DNA of 64,000 nt from assembly GCA_030267565.1 (NCBI GenBank), contig BRXU01000005.1:62001-126000 (forward strand), read 5' to 3'. This DNA comes from Pleodorina starrii (Eukaryota > Chlorophyta > Chlorophyceae > Chlamydomonadales > Volvocaceae). The notes below the pieces were generated by a model. That model was not told the DNA's origin, searched no databases, and was given only the letters and a program-made list of their open reading frames with translations. The position numbers and the translations under genes are program-made. The stretch's first letter is position 1; the number at the start of each line of letters is the position of its first letter. This document shows positions 11,927-22,085 of the stretch, piece after piece.

Positions 11927-12450
11927 CCGCCTCTCTCTCCGCCGCCTCTCCTCCCCACCAGCCCTCTCCTCCCCCCCTTCGCGCCCCCCCTCCGACCACC
12001 CCTCCGCACTGTACTGCACTGCCACTGCCACTGTCTGTGTGTATGCGAAGGCCGAGTGCCTCCCCCACCAGCCCTCTCCTCCCCACCAGCCCTCTCCTCC
12101 CCCTCCGCCCTTCCCCCTTCCCGCTGCGGTATCATTTTCTATCTCCCTTCCCTTCCCCCTTCCCTTCCCCCTTCCCTTCCCTTCCCTTCCCTTCCCTTCC
12201 CTTCCCTTCCCTTCCCTTCCCTTCCCTTCCCTTCCCTTCCCTTCCCTTCCCTTCCCTTCCCTTCCCTTCCCTTCCCTTCCCTTCCCTTCCCTTCCCTTCC
12301 CTTCCCTTCCCTTCCCTTCCCTTCCCTTCCCTTCCCTTCCCTTCCCTTCCCTTCCCGTGCCTTGCCTTCCCGTGCCTTGCCTTGCCTTGCCATGCCTTGC
12401 CTTGCCTTGCCTTGCCTTGCCTTGCCTTGCCTGTGTGTATGCGAAGGCCG
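11636..12450. repeat. Pyrimidine-rich simple repeats (TC, CCCTT, CCTTG)
   Basis: Nearly pure pyrimidine on the plus strand: (TC)n at about 11850-11925, a CCCTT pentanucleotide array of about 40 units at 12145-12356, and CCTTG units at 12357-12430. These tracts produce long Ser/Leu/Pro and Gly/Glu/Arg frames on both strands that are not genes. Such purine/pyrimidine strand asymmetry can form triplex DNA. Confidence 0.93.
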
Positions 12451-12499
12451 AGTCCCTCCCCCACGCCCCCTCTCCTCCTCCCCCTCCCCCCCTTCGCGC

Positions 12500-13571
12500 C
12501 CCCCCACCGACCCAACCCCTGCCCCCTCCCCCTCCGCCCAAATACCCTGCCCTCCGCAGCATGGCGCTGCTGTGCATCGGCGTGATGGCGTGTCGCAGCC
12601 TGGCCTGAAGGCGGAAGCCTGGTGGCCTGCATGGATGGCTGGCAGGCTGGGCTGGATGCATGGTTGGAGCTGGGCTGGTGTGGTGTGGTGTGATGTGACT
12701 TCCCTTCCCCCGCTCCGTCCCTTCCCTCAGCCCGTCTCAGCCACTGGCCCATGGTGAGTCACCGGAGGAGGGGTGCAGTGCTGCTTGTGTTCTGCGGAGG
12801 GACGGGTGCGCGTGCCGTACGGTGTAGTACAGTGCCTTGCCTGGCTGCCTGGCTGTCAGCCCGATCAAGGCGCTGTCCTATCTTTTCTTACCCTCCGAAG
12901 CTCCGGGCTCCGGGGCACCATGGGGAGTGCCTGCCTTGCCTTGCCGTAATTTGCCGTGCCTTGCCTGTGTGTATGTGTGGGCCGAGTCCCTCCCCCACCA
13001 GCCCTCTTCTCCTCCCTCCCCCTCCGCACCCTACCTCCGCCCCCCCACCGACCCAACCCCTGCCCCCTCCCCCTCCGCCCAAATACCCTGCCCTCCGCAG
13101 CATGGCGCTGCTGTGCATCGGCGTGATGGCGTGTCGCAGCCTGGCCTGAAGGCGGAAGCCTGGTGGCCTGCATGGATGGCTGGCAGGCTGGGCTGGATGC
13201 ATGGTTGGAGCTGGGCTGGTGTGGTGTGGTGTGATGTGACTTCCCTTCCCCCGCTCCGTCCCTTCCCTCAGCCCGTCTCAGCCACTGGCCCATGGTGAGT
13301 CACCGGAGGAGGGGTGCAGTGCTGCTTGTGTTCTGCGGAGGGACGGGTGCGCGTGCCGTACGGTGTAGTACAGTGCCTTGCCTGGCTGCCTGGCTGTCAG
13401 CCCGATCAAGGCGCTGTCCTATCTTTTCTTACCCTCCGAAGCTCCGGGCTCCGGGGCACCATGGGGAGTGCCTGCCTTGCCTTGCCGTAATTTGCCGTGC
13501 CTTGCCTGTGTGTATGTGTGGGCCGAGTCCCTCCCCCACCAGCCCTCTTCTCCTCCCTCCCCCTCCGCACC
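12500..13571. repeat. 541-bp tandem duplication
   Basis: Two adjacent copies with a 541-bp offset (12500-13040 and 13041-about 13571). AAATACCCTGCCCTCCGCAG occurs at 12540 and 13081, and CCACTGGCCCATGGTGAGTC recurs about 541 bp later. Similar but shorter pieces continue to about 13740. No protein signal is seen. Confidence 0.85.
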
Positions 13572-14009
13572 ATGGGGAGTGCGCCTTGCCTTGCCGTAAT
13601 TTGCCGTGCCTTGCCTGTGTGTATGTGTGGGCCGAGTCCCTCCCCCACGCCCCCTCTCCTCCCCATTAGCCCCACTTTTCCCCTCTCCGCCCACCGCCCC
13701 CCACCCAACCCCTGCCCCCTCCCCTCAACCCATATACCCTGCCCTCCGCAGGTGTGGTGTGGCTGTGCCTGCCTTATGGCGCAGCCTGGCCTGATGCGGA
13801 AGCCTGAGGGCCTGCATGGATGGCTGGCTGGCAGGCTGGATGCATGGTTGGGCTGCTGGTGTGGCTTCCCTTCCCCCGTCCCCTCTTCATATTTCCCCCG
13901 TCCGGATGGATGGTTGGGCTGGGCTGGTGTGGTGTGGTGTGGTGTGGCTCCCAGTCCCCCGTCCAACGCTGCAGTGGTTCCATCCAATGTCGTATCTTGC
14001 CCTTCTGAG

Positions 14010-14068
14010 CTGTATGGAGTGCCGTACGGCACTCCATACAGGCTCCGTATGCCAGGGTCGCGCCCTGG
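14010..14068. repeat. 32-bp perfect palindrome plus adjacent hairpin
   Basis: The bases at 14010-14041 form a perfect 32-bp palindrome centred on GTGCCGTACGGCAC. It is followed by a second inverted repeat (CCAGGG-TCGCG-CCCTGG, about 14051-14068) and a T-run. The block recurs at 14372-14399 (28-bp palindrome) and, in opposite orientation, near 34669 and 35018 in element copy 3. It could be a cruciform, a termination signal or a remnant terminus of a nested element. Confidence 0.8.
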
Positions 14069-14371
14069 GAGGGGCTTTTTCTGCTGCGTAAGGGGTTAAG
14101 CTCACAGCTTGAAGCCCGACAGTGCAGTACAGTGCCGGCCTGGCTGTCTGCCTGCCTGGCTGCCAGCCCGACCTATGCTCTGTCCTCTCCCTTCTTACCC
14201 TCCGAAGCTACGGGCACCATGTGGAGTGCCTGCCATGCCTTGCCTTGCCTTGCCTTCCTGTGTGTATGTGTGGGTCGGGTTCCCCCCGCTTGTGTGGTGT
14301 GGTGTGGCTTCTCTTCCCCCGTCCAACGCTGCAGTGGCTCCATCCATTGTCGTATCTTGCCCTTTTGAGCG

Positions 14372-14430
14372 GTATGGAGTGCCGTACGGCACTCCATACA
14401 GGCTCCGTATGCCAGGGTCGCGCCCTGGGA
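14372..14430. repeat. Second palindrome-hairpin block (28 bp)
   Basis: A near-copy of the 14010 block. The perfect palindrome is 28 bp because the outermost pair is mismatched. It is followed by the same CCAGGG/CCCTGG hairpin and a T-run. The two blocks sit about 360 bp apart within a larger imperfect duplication (about 13940-14100 and 14300-14460). Confidence 0.78.
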
Positions 14431-14584
14431 GGGGCTTTTACTGCTGCGTCCGTTAAGCTCACAGCGTGAAGCCAGACCAAGCCCGAAGCCGGCATCCAGA
14501 TCTCTTCCATCCACACAAGCCTTGAGGCCTCCACCGCTTCATTGATCGGGAGGTGGTGGTTGCGTTTGTCCTTTAGGCATTTGT

Positions 14585-14600
14585 GGTGTTGAAAAACACC
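14585..14600 (-). promoter_or_regulatory. Histone-type 3' stem-loop after the NUMOD4/HNH gene
   Basis: On the minus strand, GGTGTTTTTCAACACC forms a 6-bp stem (GGTGTT/AACACC) with the tetraloop TTTC, followed by ACAAA, 40 nt after the TGA of the upstream gene. Stem length, GG...CC ends, a TTTC-type loop and distance from the stop all match the 3' stem-loop of replication-dependent histone mRNAs. It is repeated in copy 3. That it works in 3' end formation is inference. Confidence 0.6.
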
Positions 14601-14639
14601 GGGTATTATTAGATCTTCGATGTTGGAGAGTTCGGCTCC

Positions 14640-15119
14640 TCACATGCTCTTCAGTCGACGGCTGCGACGGACGCCGCCGCCAGGACTGGGATCGCGCTGG
14701 TGCTTGCTGCCGTTGCTGCCCCCACCGCTGTTGTTGTCGTTGTCCGCGCGGCCGTCAGCAGCGCCCGCCTCCTCGTCGACGCTGCTTGCGCCAGCCGTTC
14801 GCAGAACCAGATTCGTCACACGATTGTGGCTCTTCACGCCGTCTCTGTGAAACACGCGCGGGGTGCAGCCGCCACGCTGCTGACGTCCCTTCTCGTCGAG
14901 CTTAAGTGTTTCCAGGGCGTCCGGAATGAAGACAACCGCGACGAGGATCCGTACGGCCAACACCACCTTATCTGGGCTGTCGGTCGAGAACTGCACATAC
15001 CAGTGGCCGTCGCGCAAGGGGTACGCCCACAGCGGCGCGTGCGTACGCTCACGGCGCACGGAGCCGTGCGCATTCACTTCGTAGCCAGGCGGCGCGAAGG
15101 GCACTGGCCGGTACTGCAT
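14640..15119 (-). CDS. NUMOD4/HNH-type endonuclease-like protein
   Basis: A 159-residue frame from ATG (15119) to TGA (14640). The N-terminal PPGYEVNAHGSVRRER resembles the NUMOD4 motif (YEVSNxGxVR) seen before HNH domains of homing-type endonucleases. Then come RILVAVVFIPDALE (like the RLVAxxFIPNP block) and VFHRDGVKSHNRVTNLVL (like the HxDGxxxNNxxxNLxW core of HNH_3). The C-terminus is a Ser/Gly/Asp-rich tail ending in RRSRRLKSM, possibly basic for DNA contact. It differs from HNH-A, so the element encodes two unrelated HNH-family proteins. An earlier in-frame ATG at 15188 would add 23 residues of low complexity; I chose 15119, just before the NUMOD4-like block. Copy 3 retains only the C-terminal part. 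Confidence 0.62.
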   Translation of the reverse strand: MQYRPVPFAPPGYEVNAHGSVRRERTHAPLWAYPLRDGHWYVQFSTDSPDKVVLAVRILVAVVFIPDALETLKLDEKGRQQRGGCTPRVFHRDGVKSHNRVTNLVLRTAGASSVDEEAGAADGRADNDNNSGGGSNGSKHQRDPSPGGGVRRSRRLKSM

Positions 15120-17420
15120 GGCAGGCAGGCAGACAGGCAGGCAGACAGGCACGTTGGGTTGCACAAGGGGCAGCAATGCGTGCGGCAATCACGGCAATCA
15201 CAGCTAGAGCAAGAGGATAGTCCCCACGTGTGGGTTGAGCGGAAGGCCTCTTAACCCCGTCCCTGGCTTGACGTGATACTAATACTTTAATTAGCGTACC
15301 ACATACCACCCCGCGCACCTCCAACTCGGCCTCGATCTCACTCAAGACGCTTGGCGCCCGGTACGCGAGCCTGGCTGCGAAGAGCTCGTTTGCGGTCAGC
15401 CTAAGGTTCTGGCCGGCCGCGAGGCCGGCACCCCATGCCGCCTCTTGCTCCAACTTTTTGCGTTGTTGCGCCATCTCCTCCCATGCGCGGTACCACCAGG
15501 AGGGCCTCCCCTCATCGCTGAGGTCCTCCAGGCGTCCTGCACCTGTTGGCAACCAGTCCTCGACGATGAAGATGTGTGCATGCTTGGTGTGGTTGCCTGG
15601 GTGTGGATGACAAAGGGTTTGGCATTGTTAGCCTTCGGGGGTCTGGGGATGTGTCTGGAGTAGACCATCCCTGTTCCCGCCTTACACACTCTAAACCACC
15701 CTCGCCTTCCCATGGACCCAGTAGGCTACCGGAGAGAATGGCCCCAAGCCGGATCACCCTCTTGACCCAATTCCCCGAACTTACTCCCGCTCATGGTAAC
15801 CGGTACTGTGTCCAGCAGTCGGAGGCCGCGGAAGCCGTACAGCTCCATCTCCTGCTCGATGTCCCGCTTCTTGTGTTCTTGGATTATGACAACAGCCTGG
15901 AAGAAGGGAAGATTGACAGCGGGGTTGTGGGAAGGTCGAGCAAGCAGGTGTCAAGCGGGCTCCCCCCCTCCCTGGACGCACACACACACAGACACACACA
16001 GACACACAGACACCCACACACACGCACAAACACACGTGCGTCGTGCAGACTGTGAACGCAACCAGCGGCGCTGCACAGGATGCTATTAAATGGAATGAGA
16101 AGGCAGATGCGCGATTTGCACTTCCCTGGGGCTGGTCGCACCCTAGAGCCCCAGCTTACCCTCCGGCTGCTGTGCCGCATTACAAGGTCCGCCACGGTGT
16201 GCTTGTCTCGTGGGTTGAAACCTTGCCAAAACGCAAAGAAGTGGGTCGGCGGTGGCGACAGCGCACCGACCTGCGTGTAGGGAGAGGGTGGAGGGAGAGG
16301 GGGACAGAGGGGCTGGGCTGTAGGAGAGTGAAATGGGTGCCCGGATGACAAAACTGGCCGTGAGATTCTGGGTTTTTCGAATCCAGATGCTCATCTTCAC
16401 ATCAAGCCTCTTGCTTTGACACAGGCGCACACTTCCATGTCGGTTACAACCCACCCACCCACACCTGCCCGGCGCTGCCACATATGACTTTCATGTCTTT
16501 CTCGCGGCCACCCATGTCCTTCAGCGCCGCGCAAGACATCTGCAGCACCGCCTCGGCTTTGTCCACCTTCTTGTCGCATATCTCAATCCCGATGGCCGCG
16601 GCGACCTTGACCTGGGCCATGCACTGCACCAGGAGTCTGCAGTTGGGGTGGTGTCAGCAGGGGGGGTGGGGTTAACACGCGAACCTCAATGTGTGGTTAA
16701 CCTGCGGGGGGCGCAGAACGGTCAATGTGTTGCCGCATATGATGCATGTGTATGTTGCCATGGGTGGCCCAGCGCGGTTGCACGCCCAACGGGTGGGCTG
16801 TTCGGTGCCGGTGCCTACTGAGACCCCTACATGTGGAGCTGTTCAGGACTGAACTTGAAAAACTTTACGAACGCAACAATATACGTTGCTCAGTCTGATT
16901 TAACACAATACCATGGACCATAAATCACCCGCGTCACGCTCTGCTGGTGGCCCGATGTGGGGCCGGGCTGGAGTGAGACGATCGGCTCAACATCGATGGC
17001 CGCCGCGACGACAGCAGGCAACAAGCGACATGACCGGCTACTGGCACGCATGACATGCCATCATATATACTTACTTGCCAATACTGGCGCCAACGTCGAC
17101 GACAACGCTGCGTCCGCCTAAGGCCGCCTCCTTCGTCAAAATGCTGAGCACATTCCCGAGACTCGCGGCCGTCAGCGAGCCGGACAGCCCACAGGTGCCC
17201 TCGTCGCCACCAACCGCTGCCTGCATAGGGAATGAAGTAATTGCGAGAGTGGGTGCGCCCGGTGTGGAGCAACGAACGCAAGACCCCAATGACTTTCGCA
17301 ATAAGTTTTATCGTTGATGCAACTTCGACGCACCTGGCATGCATAGATGGCCTTCTCCGCCTTGTCCTGTGCCTCCTTGACTCCACAAGCGGGCCGCCTC
17401 GATGCGGTTGTCGCGTGCAT
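15049..17420 (-). CDS. DOT1-like SAM-dependent methyltransferase, copy 1
   Basis: Six exons can be read: 17420-17334, 17220-17075, 16636-16465, 16270-16160, 15896-15785, and 15596 onward. All have GT-AG borders and consistent phases. The product starts MHATTASRRPACGV. SAM motif I is VVVDVGASIGK (about residues 68-78), with the acidic motif GIEICDKK about 17 residues later. FWQGFNPRDKHTVADLV and LYGFRGLRLLDTVPVTMSGS follow, matching algal DOT1/methyltransferase-domain proteins. The substrate is unknown; a histone or DNA-linked target is only suggested by the family. The last exon stays open to 15049, overlapping the start of the NUMOD4/HNH gene, so the true 3' end is probably lost or replaced by the HNH element. 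The full open reading would be 391 residues. Confidence 0.62.
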
Positions 17421-19997
17421 GCTTGTCACACAATGAAAAGGCTTGGTGGGTTTGAGTGGCTAGAGTTTAACGTACTAAATATATATAGTATATATTCTAT
17501 GTGGAACGGGTATGATTGATTGAGAGACCCCGGCTTCTGAGTTTTACAATCGCAGTCTGACAGACGCATGTGCCGTTTGCCGTACCAAATCCGCGCGGCA
17601 GAGCCGTGCGCCCTCGCAGCGCTTGTGTCTTCAGCTCCCGGCCGGAGCAAACCAGGGTCAATCATGAAGAACATATTAATAATACAAGCACGGTTTGGCG
17701 GCGGCCGCATCGCGCTGCGCTCACAAATCCTGAAACTCTGTCCTCAAGGGGCCCATACTGCTGCCTGCGTGCCTGTCACGGTGCGGCGTGCCGCTTCCAG
17801 CGCAAGAACGGTCGCAGCGTGGCATGCCGCCAACTTTATACCCAGGGAACATAGGTCAGGACACACCCGTCCGGTGTAATGCCAGGTTGTCAACTCGCCA
17901 GTGTCGCCAAGTGCCATCACTCCGCCTCGTCCTCCTCCTCCCACGCGCCCACCCGTCCCTCCCACTTCACTCTCTCCTCCACGCCCCCGTCGTCCCACCC
18001 CCACATCTCCGCCTCCGCCTCCTCCACCTCCGCCTCCTGCCCCTGCTCCCATCCTCCCTCCTCCTCCCCTGCCCCCGAATCCGTCTCCCAGTCCCACGAC
18101 AGCTCATCACGTGCCCCTCTCATCTCCATCTCCCCCTGCCCGCCGCCCTCCTCCCTGGCGGTGTTCCCACCTCCAACCGGGCGCGCCACCTCCGCTGCCC
18201 CGCTGCCGTCCTGCCGGCCGTTCCTCCGCGACAAGGCACCCACCGCGCCCGCCAGGTACCCCTCGCCCTCGCCCTCGCCGTCGCTGCTGCTGCTGCTGCT
18301 GCCGAGGGGGCCGATGCTGCTGTGGCGGCGGTGACGGCGCGCTCCGTCGCTCTCTCCGCCACCGTGGCGGTGTGCCCCCATCCACCCGCCAGGCGGCGAC
18401 GTGCGTACGGGCTGCGGTCCTGCCCCCGCCCCCGCCCCGGCCCTCGTTCCCTCGTCCCCTCCTCCCCTCGTCCCCGCCCCCGCCCCCGAGGCCGCTGGCG
18501 GCGGCGTCGTGCGTGCACTCGCGGGCTGCCGTCCCAGCCAGCGGTGCACCGGTGCTGGAGGCGCAGAGGGCGCACCGTCACCGCCAGCCATGGCCGCGGC
18601 CTCAGCCCCGGCCCCTGCAGTGGAGCCGGGGCGTGGCCGCACGGCGGCTGACTGCTCCATGCCGCTGCCGGCCCGCAGCCCCTGCCGCTGCAGCTGCCGT
18701 GTCATCTCCGCTGCCCCGCTGCCGTCCTGCCGGCCGTTCATCCGCGACAAGGCACCCACCGCCGGGCCTGCACCAAATCCATCCGCGCCCGCCAGGTACC
18801 CACTGCGCGCACCAATCGTGTGACCGCCGCCGAGGCCCCACTGGGGCAGGGTGCTATCCTGCCAACTGCCTGCCATCGTACGCTGTCGCTTTGGCGGCGG
18901 CGGTGACGGCGGCGGCGGCGGCGGCGGCGGCGGGGGCGGCAGCGGCTCCAGCCCCTCGCCCTCGCCCTCGCTGCTGCTGCTGCTGCCGAGGAGGCCGATG
19001 CTGCTGTGGCGGCGGTGACGGCGCGCTCCGTCGCTCTCTCCGCCACCATGGCGGTGTGCCCCCATCCACCCGCCAGGCGGCGACGTGCGTACGGGCTGCG
19101 GTCCCGCCCCCGCAACCGAGGCCGGCCCCGCCCCCGCCCTCGTTCCCTCGTCCCCTCCTCCCCTCGTCCCCGCCCCCACCCCCGAGGCCGCTGGCGGCGG
19201 CGGCGGCGGCGTGTGTGCACTCGCGGGCTGCCGTCCCAGCCAGCTGGGCACCGGTGCCGGAGGCGCAGAGGGCGCACCGTCACCGCCAGCCATGGCCGCG
19301 GCCTCAGCCCCGGCCCCTGCAGCGGAGGAGCCGGGGTGTGTCCGCGCGGCGGCTGACTGCTCCATGCTGCTGCCGGCCCGCAGCCCCTGCCGCTGCAGCT
19401 CCGCGTCCCGCCATGCTTGCAGCCGTCGGATCGCCGCCTGTCCCAGGATGTCATCCTGTCGCTGCACGTAGTGCGTGTCCCATACGCGGAGCGAGTTGCC
19501 CATGGCCTTGGCGTCGGCCTGCAGCTTCGCCCGGCGGTCCTCTACCTCCTGCACCAAACCCTGGACGGCACCTGTCGCGTATATGTGTCGGAACTTCTGG
19601 GGCGGGAAGCGGCGCCACGGTGGACCGTAGGCCGCCTGCATCCACTGCCACTCCACCGCGAACTGGACGGGGCTGCCGGCGAACGGTGCACCGTTCCTGG
19701 AGATGAGAAGGTAGGGTGGGGCGTCGTGGTCTTCGCGCGCGGCACGGCGCATCAGGACGGGCCGGGCGTACTGGACGTACTGCCGGACCGATGAGGACAG
19801 CTCGGCCGGTAGCACCAGGCGCAGCGGCGGCTGGTTGCGGGAGAAGCGCTCCGTCTTGTGGTGCGTTATCTCAACCACCAGCCGCCTGCCGCTGCCGCTG
19901 CTGATCGACGCCGGGTCGGTCGATGATGGCTGAGGCCGCTTGCTGCTCGAAGCTGGGCCCGATGGCGGCGGTCGGTCAGCCAGGCTGGGCTCGCGGG
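15333..19997. repeat. 4665-bp tandem duplication, unit 1
   Basis: Identical in every reading frame I compared to 19998-24662 (constant offset 4665). It contains methyltransferase exons 1-6 and, to their right, the 3' part of the tyrosine recombinase gene (17917-19997), joined at 19997/19998 to the methyltransferase sequence of unit 2 with at most 1 nt of microhomology. Both units keep introns, so this is DNA-level duplication. Confidence 0.93.
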
Positions 19998-22085
19998 CGA
20001 TCTCACTCAAGACGCTTGGCGCCCGGTACGCGAGCCTGGCTGCGAAGAGCTCGTTTGCGGTCAGCCTAAGGTTCTGGCCGGCCGCGAGGCCGGCACCCCA
20101 TGCCGCCTCTTGCTCCAACTTTTTGCGTTGTTGCGCCATCTCCTCCCATGCGCGGTACCACCAGGAGGGCCTCCCCTCATCGCTGAGGTCCTCCAGGCGT
20201 CCTGCACCTGTTGGCAACCAGTCCTCGACGATGAAGATGTGTGCATGCTTGGTGTGGTTGCCTGGGTGTGGATGACAAAGGGTTTGGCATTGTTAGCCTT
20301 CGGGGGTCTGGGGATGTGTCTGGAGTAGACCATCCCTGTTCCCGCCTTACACACTCTAAACCACCCTCGCCTTCCCATGGACCCAGTAGGCTACCGGAGA
20401 GAATGGCCCCAAGCCGGATCACCCTCTTGACCCAATTCCCCGAACTTACTCCCGCTCATGGTAACCGGTACTGTGTCCAGCAGTCGGAGGCCGCGGAAGC
20501 CGTACAGCTCCATCTCCTGCTCGATGTCCCGCTTCTTGTGTTCTTGGATTATGACAACAGCCTGGAAGAAGGGAAGATTGACAGCGGGGTTGTGGGAAGG
20601 TCGAGCAAGCAGGTGTCAAGCGGGCTCCCCCCCTCCCTGGACGCACACACACACAGACACACACAGACACACAGACACCCACACACACGCACAAACACAC
20701 GTGCGTCGTGCAGACTGTGAACGCAACCAGCGGCGCTGCACAGGATGCTATTAAATGGAATGAGAAGGCAGATGCGCGATTTGCACTTCCCTGGGGCTGG
20801 TCGCACCCTAGAGCCCCAGCTTACCCTCCGGCTGCTGTGCCGCATTACAAGGTCCGCCACGGTGTGCTTGTCTCGTGGGTTGAAACCTTGCCAAAACGCA
20901 AAGAAGTGGGTCGGCGGTGGCGACAGCGCACCGACCTGCGTGTAGGGAGAGGGTGGAGGGAGAGGGGGACAGAGGGGCTGGGCTGTAGGAGAGTGAAATG
21001 GGTGCCCGGATGACAAAACTGGCCGTGAGATTCTGGGTTTTTCGAATCCAGATGCTCATCTTCACATCAAGCCTCTTGCTTTGACACAGGCGCACACTTC
21101 CATGTCGGTTACAACCCACCCACCCACACCTGCCCGGCGCTGCCACATATGACTTTCATGTCTTTCTCGCGGCCACCCATGTCCTTCAGCGCCGCGCAAG
21201 ACATCTGCAGCACCGCCTCGGCTTTGTCCACCTTCTTGTCGCATATCTCAATCCCGATGGCCGCGGCGACCTTGACCTGGGCCATGCACTGCACCAGGAG
21301 TCTGCAGTTGGGGTGGTGTCAGCAGGGGGGGTGGGGTTAACACGCGAACCTCAATGTGTGGTTAACCTGCGGGGGGCGCAGAACGGTCAATGTGTTGCCG
21401 CATATGATGCATGTGTATGTTGCCATGGGTGGCCCAGCGCGGTTGCACGCCCAACGGGTGGGCTGTTCGGTGCCGGTGCCTACTGAGACCCCTACATGTG
21501 GAGCTGTTCAGGACTGAACTTGAAAAACTTTACGAACGCAACAATATACGTTGCTCAGTCTGATTTAACACAATACCATGGACCATAAATCACCCGCGTC
21601 ACGCTCTGCTGGTGGCCCGATGTGGGGCCGGGCTGGAGTGAGACGATCGGCTCAACATCGATGGCCGCCGCGACGACAGCAGGCAACAAGCGACATGACC
21701 GGCTACTGGCACGCATGACATGCCATCATATATACTTACTTGCCAATACTGGCGCCAACGTCGACGACAACGCTGCGTCCGCCTAAGGCCGCCTCCTTCG
21801 TCAAAATGCTGAGCACATTCCCGAGACTCGCGGCCGTCAGCGAGCCGGACAGCCCACAGGTGCCCTCGTCGCCACCAACCGCTGCCTGCATAGGGAATGA
21901 AGTAATTGCGAGAGTGGGTGCGCCCGGTGTGGAGCAACGAACGCAAGACCCCAATGACTTTCGCAATAAGTTTTATCGTTGATGCAACTTCGACGCACCT
22001 GGCATGCATAGATGGCCTTCTCCGCCTTGTCCTGTGCCTCCTTGACTCCACAAGCGGGCCGCCTCGATGCGGTTGTCGCGTGCAT
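17917..22085 (-). CDS. Chimeric methyltransferase-tyrosine recombinase gene
   Basis: Exons 22085-21999, 21885-21740, 21301-21130, 20935-20825, 20561-20450 and a long last exon 20261-17917 read through as about 990 residues. Residues 1-297 are the DOT1-like methyltransferase, through YRAPSVLSEI. From AREPSLADRPPPSG on it is the C-terminal part of the recombinase encoded at 22582-27057. The duplication junction at 19997/19998 is in frame. The recombinase part keeps the Lys region, RHIYATG and the Tyr of WDTHYV, but lacks the N-terminal binding domain and the first catalytic Arg (PPMRMSS), so recombination activity is unlikely. Methyltransferase motifs are intact. Its own promoter should be that of the methyltransferase. 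If the two units are an assembly artefact, the chimera does not exist. Confidence 0.6.

Larger units (their letters stand above)
7806..15190 (-). mobile_element. HNH element, copy 1
   Basis: One copy of a unit present three times in the window. The left end (AGTACTCATTGCGGGG) sits directly on telomere repeats. The body holds the HNH-A gene, an ATG microsatellite, a conserved non-coding stretch, pyrimidine tracts, a 541-bp tandem duplication, palindromes and the NUMOD4/HNH-like gene, both genes on the minus strand. About 4 kb is nearly identical to 30074-34044, and the whole is the reverse complement of about 34042-42224. The right boundary is not precisely defined; it lies between the start of the NUMOD4/HNH gene (15119) and the end of clear methyltransferase coding sequence (about 15250). 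No target-site duplication or terminal inverted repeat was identified. That it is mobile is inferred from copy number and near-identity. Confidence 0.65.

Noticed and set aside
11032..12757. Frames of 200-400 codons rich in Ser/Leu/Pro or Gly/Arg/Glu
   Set aside because: Produced by TC, CCCTT and related repeats on both strands; no folded-domain sequence.
14583..14610. Helitron 3' hairpin
   Set aside because: The hairpin is not followed by a CTRR end or AT target, no Rep/helicase is present, and the fit to a histone-type stem-loop after a stop codon is better.
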